In this document: one piece after another, positions 55,449 to 64,000 of the stretch
Position numbering within the stretch: the stretch's first letter is position 1
How the letters are laid out: each line of letters begins with the position of its first letter
Assembly (NCBI GenBank): GCA_051294375.1
Contig: CM119264.1
Location: 2,042,481 to 2,106,480, forward strand
DNA: 64,000 bases
DNA from: Paraspadella gotoi
Lineage: Eukaryota; Chaetognatha
Direction of reading: 5' to 3'
Translations under genes and position numbers: made by a program
Notes under the pieces: generated by a model
What the model was told of the DNA's origin: nothing
Databases searched by the model: none
The model's input: only the letters and a program-made list of their open reading frames with translations

Positions 55449-55451
<3 letters not shown>
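53900..55451. other. intergenic with CT tracts and a GC patch
   Basis: CT tracts at 54,350-54,383 and 54,663-54,765, and a GC-rich patch at 54,895-54,990 followed by (TTC)n. A frame from 54,891 gives a Ser-rich 78-residue peptide, judged compositional. No gene is supported. Confidence 0.55.
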
Positions 55452-55523
<72 letters not shown>

Positions 55524-57076
55524 AAAAAAAAAAAAGGCCCGTGTGTGTTTTTTATTTCATGAATTCCTAAAGTCGGAGGGAATATTTTGATTTTTTGGGG
55601 GAAAAGTTTTTGTGGATTTGTCGAGCGCCAGATTTCGCTTGTTTATTTACTCGAGCATAATTCTTGGATTCGGTTGAACAATCCAGCCTTTTGTGTGAAA
55701 ATTAAGTTTTTTTTTCTTTCTTTCATTTGCTAAAAAATAAGAAAAAATCGTCTTAGTTTGGAGTTTTTATGGCTAATCATTAATCTATAACTAAAGTTGT
55801 TAAGTTTATTTTTATGTACTACTTGGTAACCGGGACCGCGATAATCATAATGGGGACTTTGCTTAATTGTTTTCTATTTTCTTTTTATGGATCTGGTTTT
55901 TAGTTTTGCCGCGAGTATTCGCGGAGCAACTTTACGAGTCACTTTTTTGTCGGTCTGTTTCTCTTTCCTATATAAGTAAGGTTTAAATATATTTAAATTA
56001 TGTTAGAATAAACTATTTTAGTATGGATGTATTTTTTAGAGAAAGGAGGTACAAAAATTATTTTTCTGTGAATAAAAAGAACAGTCGGGTGAAGTGAATC
56101 AAAATTTAGCAGTTACATCTTGAAAATGATCATATTACTGAATACTAATCTATAATTTTTTAAATTTTTTTATGAATATAGTAGCCCAGTCAGCTTAATT
56201 TGTATATAGTATTACCCTTATAAAATGTCAAAATTTCAAAATGGTTTTTTTAATCCTTTAATTCAAATTCCCCGTTAAAAGTTGAGAAAAGAAAATATAA
56301 ATCTTTTTCAAATATTATGTTATTAAGTAGGTTAAAATTATAAAAAAATATATTTTTAAACTGGAAATTAAAAATTGGCGTTTAAAATATAGTTTTTTAT
56401 ATTTTTGATGAACTTAATAAAAAAAAATTTAAAAAAGATTTATACTTTCTTATATCAACTATAATCCAATCAATTAATCCAAATCCGTTCTTAAAATTTT
56501 AAAATTTTCATTATGAAATTTTAGCCTATTATATCCTTATTAATATTACTACATTTAAATATAACTCACTGGTGCTCACTAATGTATAAGTTTTAGTTTT
56601 ATATGCTAAATTTTAATTTTATAAAATTTTATTATTTTCACATCACTCTAGTGAAGAGGTTTTATATAATGAAATTGGTATAACCAATACAACAATTATC
56701 CATTCATTTAATAAATAAGATATCTTGCCCCTGACTTTGGAAAGGCTTTATATGTATTTTGTGTTGACATTTTATCTCCTAAAAATAAATGATTCACTAT
56801 TTTTTACAGATTTTTTTTAAAATGTAAATAACTTTAAATAAATACGCAAATGAGGTTTGAAATTGAATAGAAGCTTATAAAAAACAAATGGTCAATCGAA
56901 TAGTTAATGAGGCGCAAAAATTTTCTTTAAGAACATTATCATTAAGTCACGATAGGGAAACCTTTCTTTTTTTTTCTCCGCGCGGCCGCCCTTATCATTT
57001 GTGGTTTTCTTCCACTTATACTTTTCGAGAACGACTACAACAACAACTTCTTTTCCTCTTCGACCGACGCGAACCA
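55452..57076 (+). repeat. left arm of a near-perfect inverted repeat
   Basis: From the (GA)n run at 55,452-55,522 through unique DNA from 55,523 to 57,076, matched in reverse by 57,122-58,737. Differences are a few one-base indels. It contains the dispersed repeat end at 56,677-56,740. Confidence 0.92.
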
Positions 57077-57088
57077 CTTTATTTCTCG

Positions 57089-57121
<33 letters not shown>

Positions 57122-58668
57122 TGGTTCGCGTCGGTCGAAGAGGAAAAGAAGTTGTTGTTGTAGTCGTTCTCGAAAAGTATAAGTGGAAGAAAACCACAAA
57201 TGATAAGGGCGGCCGCGCGGAGAAAAAAAAGAAAGGTTTCCCTATCGTGACTTAATGATAATGTTCTTAAAGAAAATTTTGCGCCTCATTAACTATTCGA
57301 TTGACCATTTTGTTTTTTATAAGCTTCTATTCAATTTCAAACCTCATTTGCGTATTTATTTAAAGTTATTTACATTTTTAAAAAAATCTGTAAAAATAGT
57401 GAATCATTTATTTTTAGGAGTAAAATGTCAACACAAATACATATAAAGCCTTTCCAAAGTCAGGGGCAAGAGTATCTTATTTAATTAAATGAATGGATAA
57501 TTGTTGTATTGGTTATACCAATTTCATTATATAAAACCTCTTCACTAGAGTGATGTGAAAATAATAAAATTTTATAAAATTAAAATTTAGCATATAAAAC
57601 TAAAACTATATACATTAGTGAGCACCAGTGAGTTATATTTAAATGTAGTAATATTAATAAGGATATAATAGGCTAAATTTCATAATGAAAATTATTAAAA
57701 ATTTAAGAACGGATTTGATTAATTGATTGGATTATAGTTGATATAAGAAAGTATAAATCTTTTTAAATTTTTTATTAAGTTCATCAAAAATATAAAAAAC
57801 TATATTTTAAACGCCAATTTTAATTTCCAGTTTAAAAATATATTTTTTTATAATTTTAACCTACTTAATAACATAATATTTGAAAAAGATTTATATTTTC
57901 TTTTCTCAACTTTTAACGGGAAATTTGAATTAAAGGATTAAAAAAACCATTTTGAAATTTTGACATTTATAAGGGTAATACTATATACAAATTAAGCTGA
58001 CTGGGCTACTATATTCATAAAAAAATTTAAAAAATTATAGATTAGTATTCAGTAATATTGATCATTTTCAAGATGTAACTGCTAAATTTTGAATTCACTT
58101 CACCCGACTGTTCTTTTTATTCAAGAAAAATAATTTTTGTACCTCCTTTCTCTAAAAAATACATCCATACTAAATAGTTTATTTCTAAACATAATTTAAA
58201 TATATTTAAACACTTACTTATATAGGAAAGAGAAACAGACCGACAAAAAAGTGACTCGTAAAGTTGCTCCGCGAATACTCGCGGCAAAACTAAAAACCAG
58301 ATCCATAAAAAGAAAATAGAAAACAATTAAGCAAAGTCCCATTATGATTATCGCGGTCCCGGTTACCAAGTAGTACATAAAATAAACTTAACAAACTTTA
58401 GTTATAGATTAATGATTAGCCATAAAAACTCCAAACTAAGACGATTTTTTCTTATTTTTTAGCAAATGAAAGAAAGAAAAAAAAACTTAATTTTCACACA
58501 AAAGGCTGGATTGTTCAACCGAATCCAAGAATTATGCTCGAGTAAATAAACAAGCGAAATCTGGCGCTCGACAAATCCACAAAAACTTTTCCCCCAAAAA
58601 ATCAAAATATTCCCTCCGACTTTAGGAATTCATGAATAAAAAACACACACGGGCTTTTTTTTTTTTTG

Positions 58669-58730
<62 letters not shown>

Positions 58731-58737
58731 CTCTCTN
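57122..58737 (-). repeat. right arm of a near-perfect inverted repeat
   Basis: Reverse complement of 55,452-57,076, separated from it by a 45-base spacer that is mostly (GA)n (57,077-57,121). The unique part of each arm is about 1.55 kb. The outer CT tract runs into a 24-base gap, then into a (GA)n tract. An open frame from 57,121 (MVRVGRRGKEVVVVVV) is present in both arms and has no recognised domain. Confidence 0.92.
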
Positions 58738-58761
58738 NNNNNNNNNNNNNNNNNNNNNNNN

Positions 58762-58838
<77 letters not shown>

Positions 58839-58972
58839 ACTGTTTTTTCCGTTGAATCCAAATCTCTTTGTAGTTTTAGAGAAATCTCGGTGTTCGAAAT
58901 CAGACGGTTTCATCGTTTTTACCTCTCAGGACTCAAAACCACATGCTGAGTTGATTTCCCGAGAGTTTTTTT

Positions 58973-59058
<86 letters not shown>

Positions 59059-59345
59059 CCTCGTTTTTTCCCCCTTTTTCTCTCTTTTCAATTTCTCGGT
59101 GTCGATGAAAACACAAAACAAAAAAATACGTCTTAATTTTTGCGTTAGAAAAAAAGAAGAAAATTCCATTGTTTGACATCAGAAAAAATGAAATATCTTT
59201 GTCGCGTTTACTCGTTCGCCCGGGCGACTTAACTCCACGTCGCATGCGAGCAATGAGAAAAAAAACGCCCAAACACTTGAGGCCAAAAAGAACCTTTTTC
59301 GAATTGCAAACAAAAATGGCTTTTCTCTCTCTCTCACTTCTCTCT

Positions 59346-59421
<76 letters not shown>

Positions 59422-59559
59422 AAGTCAAGAAACGAAAGAATAAATTCGAAATTTCAAAAATAATTTCGCTTTTAAAATAAAAGAAAACAATTTCACGCCT
59501 AAACATTCCATTGCCCCGTCGTTCGTAATTTTTTTTTAACCGTAACTCATTCGCCATTG

Positions 59560-59642
<83 letters not shown>

Positions 59643-60298
59643 CGCGATTTTGAAATTCTCTCTCCGCTCGCGCGGTTTCGGAACCTCAAGGTCTCCCTCT
59701 TCTCCCAGTCTCTTGATTCGTGCGGAAGGGCGAGGCTGAACGATCCTGAGTCAGGACTCAAAAGTTCCTTCGCCTTAGAATTGATTTTCGATGATCCTTT
59801 TTTCATTCTTCGTCTCGTTTAATCTCGATTTCGCAACATTTACTCTTTTTTTATTTTTTAAACGAATCACTTTTTTTCTTTTTCACCATAAATTCTCCGG
59901 CTCATCAGGGTTGACGACTTCACCCGCGGTCGGCCCACATCGGACCCCCACACTCCCACCACGCCCGCCCACACACAATGATAACTCTCTTCTGGCTGTG
60001 TGATCGATTTCTCGCGCTTACAGAATCTCTAACGCAACAAAAGAGAGAAACTAAACAAATCGTTACTGCGTCATCAATCCGATTTTCGATTCGCTAAGTC
60101 TCTTTTTTGAGTCCAAACGCCGCCGCCGCCGCCGTCTCTCTCTCTCTCTCTCTTCTCTCTCTCTTCTCTCTCTCTCTCTCTCTCTCATCTCTCTTCTCTC
60201 TCTCACACCCCGGAAAAAAAAATAAAAAAGGAGGCTCGGAGAGAAACTGGCGCTCGCAACGTCTCTCCCTCGGGAGTTTTCTCTCCGCCGCTGGTGCG
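58738..60298. other. intergenic, long (AG)n/(CT)n arrays
   Basis: (AG)n at 58,762-58,830; pure CT arrays at 58,977-59,052, 59,325-59,418 and 59,561-59,639; and shorter ones at 60,135-60,205. The segment 59,030-59,562 is repeated with errors at 61,791-62,322. A short run of CCG triplets is at 60,118-60,134. Confidence 0.7.
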
Positions 60299-60359
60299 AT
60301 GATCATGAAGAAGATGCGTGTCAGCGTTTCCGTCGCTGGTCTCTGCCCAGGATCTTTGG
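60299..60359 (+). CDS. candidate first exon, unknown protein
   Basis: ATG at 60,299 encodes MIMKKMRVSVSVAGLCPGSL and meets a GTGAGG donor at 60,360 in phase 1. The hydrophobic stretch after the basic start could be a weak signal peptide. Its GC-rich setting suits a first exon. Not recognised. Confidence 0.3.
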
Positions 60360-61046
60360 GTGAGGAAAATCCCTCTGGGGGTGAGGGCTTCGCGAGGGCT
60401 TGTCCCGGCCTGTCCGGGACGCCCTTGGTTCTGATCCGACCCAGAAGAATCCTTAAGTCAACGACCGATTGGCGCTGGATTTGGGGGGGGGGGGGGGATG
60501 ATGTCACTGGTTTTTGCCAAAAGAAGAACCAAAGAAAATCTGTGTTTGTTCTCCTTTATTTTGGGATCGCGGAGCCAGGACTATTTTCTTGGCAAATGCT
60601 ATTTAAAGAAACATCCTCCATCTTCCTCTGTTTGCCAATCAAAAGACTTGATAAACAAAGAAGATTAGGAGATCAGTAAAGGGGATTTAAAAGGAAACAT
60701 ACAATAAGTCGCCAAATGTTTTTCTCTTGTTGTCGTAAATCGAATAAATACTGAAGAATAATGTACCGTGTGAACTGCGTTGAAATTTCATGCCAAAGGT
60801 TTTTTTAAATATCCCATGGAAACGGGTTTTTTTTTTCATTTTTAAAATTACTATTATAAACGCCCAACTAATACATAAAACCTTAATTATTCAATCTGGT
60901 CAGAATGAAAATTTTTGAGGATTAATTTTTAAAAATTTTTTATTATCCATTATCCATAGTAGTAACCATTATCCATACGTGTTTTTAGCAATGGTTATAT
61001 TTTTCTATTTTTCTCCACTAAAAACATCAAACTTCTCTTTTTTCAG

Positions 61047-61216
61047 GAAGGGGCGGCGAAAGGCGGACAAGGACCCCCGACCCCGGATGGCACCCCGGGC
61101 CCCCTTACCTCGAGCCTTCGGGGCGCGGCTGCGGCTGCACTTCGCCACGCCCACTCTGCTTCCTGCCTACGTCGTCTTCCTCAGGGGTCGACTTGACGAG
61201 TGGTTGGCCACTCACA
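61047..61216 (+). CDS. candidate internal exon, unknown protein
   Basis: A GC-rich 170-base block between a good acceptor (CTTTTTTCAG) and a perfect donor GTGAGT, set in AT-rich DNA. Two frames are open. One (first base completes a codon) reads ARLRLHFATPTLLPAYVVFL and LDEWLATH, which looks protein-like. The other (two bases complete a codon, the phase that fits 60,299-60,359) is rich in Gly, Pro and Cys. Neither was recognised. Confidence 0.4.
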
Positions 61217-61219
61217 GTG

Positions 61220-61790
61220 AGTGTCGGGACTGGTGGGGTGACGACTGACGATTGGTGGGGATGTTGGAGTGTGGTGTGAACCGTGAATGGATGGGAGTGA
61301 CTGACGTTAGTAATGGAGTGACTGATTGGTGGGGATGTTGGAGTGTGGTGTGAACCGTGAATGGATGGAGTGACGACTGACGATTGGTGGGGATGTTGAG
61401 TGTGGTGTGAACCGTGAATGGATGGAGTGACCGACTGACGATTGGTGGGGATGTTGGATGTGGTGTGAACCGTGAATGGATGGGAGTGAGACTGACGATT
61501 GGTGGGATGTTGGAGTGTGGTGTGAACCGTGATGGATGGGAGTGACGACTGACGATTGGTGGGGATGTTGGAGTGTGGTGTGAACCGTGAATGGGATGGG
61601 AGTGACGACTGACGATTGTGGGGATGTTGGAGTGTGGGTGTGAACCGTGAATGGATGGGAGTGACGACTGACGATATGGTGGGGATGTTGGTGTGTGGTG
61701 TGAACCGTGAATGGATGGGAGTGACGACTGACGATTGTGGGGATGTTGGAGTGTGGTGTAGGAACCGTGAATGGATGGGAGTGACGACTG
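61220..61790. repeat. 59-bp minisatellite
   Basis: About nine tandem units, each with GATTGGTGGGGATGTTGGAG then TGTGGTGTGAACCGTGAATG. Units carry scattered one-base indels. It begins right at the donor of the preceding candidate exon. Confidence 0.93.
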
Positions 61791-62102
61791 CTCTCTCTCT
61801 CTCTCTCTTTCTTCCTCGTTTTTTCCCCCTTTTTCTCTCTTTTCAATTTCTCGGTGTCGATGAAAACACAAAACAAAAAAATACGTCTTAATTTTTGCGT
61901 TAGAAAAAAAGAAGAAAATTCCCATTGTTTGACATCAGAAAAAAATGAAATATCTTTGTCGCGTTTACTCGTTCGCCCGGGCGACTTAACTCCACGTCGC
62001 ATGCGAGCAAATGAGAAAAAAAAACGCCCAAACACTTTGAGGCCAAAAAGAACCTTTTTCGAATTGCAAACAAAAATGGCTTTTCTCTCTCTCTCACTCC
62101 TC

Positions 62103-62187
<85 letters not shown>

Positions 62188-62322
62188 AAGTCAAGAAACG
62201 AAAGAATAAATTCCAGAATTTCAAATAATTTATAAAATAAAAGAAAACAATTTCACGCCTAAACATTCCATTGCCCCGTCGTTCGTAATTTTTTTTTAAC
62301 CGTAACTCATTCGCCATTGTTC
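61791..62322 (+). repeat. noisy copy of 59,030-59,562
   Basis: Same order: CT tract, CTCGTTTTTTCCCCCTTTTT, the GTTTGACATCAG region, the CGGGCGACTTAACTCC region and a long CT tract, ending at CGCCATTGTTCT. It carries several one-base indels relative to the first copy. Confidence 0.9.
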
Positions 62323-64000
62323 TTTTCCCCTTTCCTTTCCTTTCCTTTCCTTCTTCCTTTCCTTTCCTCCTTCCTTCTTTCCTTCCTTTCCTTTCCTTTC
62401 CTTTCCTTTCTTTCACTTTCCTTTCCTCCCTTCTTCATTATTTAACTCTTTCCTTCCCTTTCCTTCGTTCCTCCCTTATCCTTTCCTCCCTTTCTTCATT
62501 ATTTTAACTCTTTCCTCTCTTTTCTTCCTCCCTCCTTTCCAGATACTTCGAACGAGGAAGCGTCCGGGCGACGAGGACACGAGCCTCGACATAAAGATGT
62601 GTCGAAAGCGACGACGCCTCGTCGCTGGAGGCGAAATGAAGCCGACCATCTGGACATTCCACTCGATAGCTACATCGAAGGACCAGGTTGAGAGTCAAAG
62701 TGTTCTGTCAAGAATCAAACTTTATGTGAAAATTTATCAGCGGACTTTTTACTTTGTGGAGGATTCGTGGTGAATGTTGAGTTAGGATGGGAAAAAGAAA
62801 TGAGTAAAGAGGAAAAGGAAAAGAAAAGAAAAGAAAAGAAAAGAAAAGAAGGAAAGAAAAAAAAAAAAGAAAAAGAAAAAAAAGAAAAGAAAGAGAAAGA
62901 AAGAAAAGAAAAGAAAGAAAAGCAAAAGAAGTGAATAGGAAAGTTTAAAAAGACTTGAAAGAAATAAAAGTTACGTTCTTTTTTTAATTTAATATTTGAT
63001 TTATTTAAATTTATTAATAAAAACAAACAATTAGTATCGCTGGCCTAAAATCCAAATACTGAACTAGATACTTGAAAAATCACTCGTCCAATTGTCTTTC
63101 CTACCAGTTTTCTACCTCACAATGACTTAAATTAAATAAATCGTAAACAATTTGATCAAATCAAATCAATAAATCTCGACCTTCCCTCCTCCTCCTCCTC
63201 CTCCCTTCCTCCTCTCCAATTCAGACTCCGCGAACGAATCAAGACGCCTCGCGGGTCCGCCGACACTTTCCATCCCCTCATCTTACCGGAAGGCGTCGGT
63301 TCCGTCGCCGGGAGCCTCTCGACGATCCATCCAGCTCCTTCCGGGGATTTCGACTTCGACGACTCCGCAATTGGGGCCCCTGGTTCACCAAACTGGCGGG
63401 GGAATGTACAGCGGATGCGACGACGAAGAGGATGTGGCGGCGAGAGGATAGATATCAGAGGGACAGTCGCGAGGGTGTGAGAGAGGGGAGAGGGGGGGGA
63501 GGTGAGAGATGCAGAGGATTAGAATGAATAGAGGAGAGAATAGGAGATAGGGTGGAGCAGAGAAAGCAGTAGAGGAGCAATCTGCGATCTGGTTGTCGGA
63601 ATTGAGATTCTGATGGATTCATGATGGGAGAAGTGATAAAGAGGAGGAGGATGGATAGGAGTGAGATCGGACGGCAGGCTGTCCGGCTTGATAATGAAAA
63701 CAAACAATAATAAACCAAATGAAGAAGGTGAACTCAGTCAAACTCACGTTTGATTTCCTCTCCTTTATCGCCCTTCATTACAAACATCCAGCCCCATATT
63801 TTTACAAAACTCCTCTTCCATCAAAGATATAGACATTTCCCTCATGACCGCTTCCATTCTCTTCCCATTTCTCTTCATATTATCCGATTTGATACATTCC
63901 CTTTCCACTCCAATCCCAAATTCCAACTTTTTGGCCCAATTTGCCCAAGACCCAATCTCCCTTTATGCCCTTTTTGCCCAATGCCTACTTTCATACAAAA
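62323..64000 (+). pseudogene. noisy third copy of the cadherin 3' end
   Basis: Copy of about 46,630-48,255: polypyrimidine intron end, exon H copy (62,543-62,686), the AAAAG-array intron, exon I copy (63,225-63,480) and 3' flank. Both exon copies are broken by one-base indels (for example the exon H copy starts ATACTTCGAACGAGG instead of ATACTTCGACGAGG). The splice sites are intact. The copy continues past the window end. It is joined at 62,323 directly to an unrelated segment, which suggests an assembly join inside pyrimidine-rich sequence. Confidence 0.85.

Noticed and set aside
57001-57255. Gene inside the inverted repeat (MVRVGRRGKE...)
   Set aside because: The frame crosses the (GA)n centre or starts at it, is mirrored in both arms, and has no recognised domain.

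Overview
This window is animal nuclear DNA, almost certainly from an invertebrate. It is not prokaryotic and holds no bacterial operons, phage genes or CRISPR arrays. The evidence is a multi-exon classical cadherin with p120- and beta-catenin-binding tails, GT-AG introns with pyrimidine tracts and AATAAA signals, and heavy simple-sequence content: (CT)n, (GAC)n/(GTC)n, (AAT)n and (AAAG)n. I cannot place the species. Many runs of N interrupt the sequence, usually next to simple repeats.

Layout. Positions 1-11,600 are intergenic repeat-rich DNA with a direct duplication (731-1,665 and 2,560-3,655) and a cluster of CACGTG E-boxes. A small secreted C-type-lectin-like gene lies at 11,651-12,755 (+), broken by two gaps. 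Positions 12,800-27,500 are again intergenic: a tandem duplication (15,803-16,951 and 17,139-18,845), degenerate CCTAA-rich telomere-like tracts, a possible inverted-repeat-bounded element (20,302-21,021) and a hairpin-forming minisatellite (21,807-21,925). The main gene is a classical cadherin on the + strand. Its last seven exons (41,450-47,746) splice in frame: cadherin repeats, then directly a transmembrane helix, then the complete catenin-binding cytoplasmic domain. Upstream coding segments near 38.4 and 39.1-39.5 kb are less certain. Exons from the 38.4-kb segment to the transmembrane helix are present again as an inverted, error-laden copy at 35,050-27,797 (-). The last two exons recur a third time, also error-laden, at 62.5-63.5 kb (+). 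Positions 48-61 kb hold microsatellites, a GC-rich patch, a 29-bp minisatellite, a 1.55-kb-arm near-perfect inverted repeat (55.5-58.7 kb) and a few isolated candidate exons.

Interpretation. Several duplicated blocks pair a clean copy that has N gaps with a noisy copy full of one-base indels. In at least two cases the noisy copy reads straight through the clean copy's gap. I infer that much of the duplication comes from raw long reads placed during scaffolding or gap filling. The noisy copies are still useful because they hold sequence the clean copies lack, including a probable missing cadherin exon. I did not find a new multi-gene system. The most notable biology is a cadherin with no EGF or LamG module before the membrane and a transmembrane helix partly encoded by a GTC triplet repeat.
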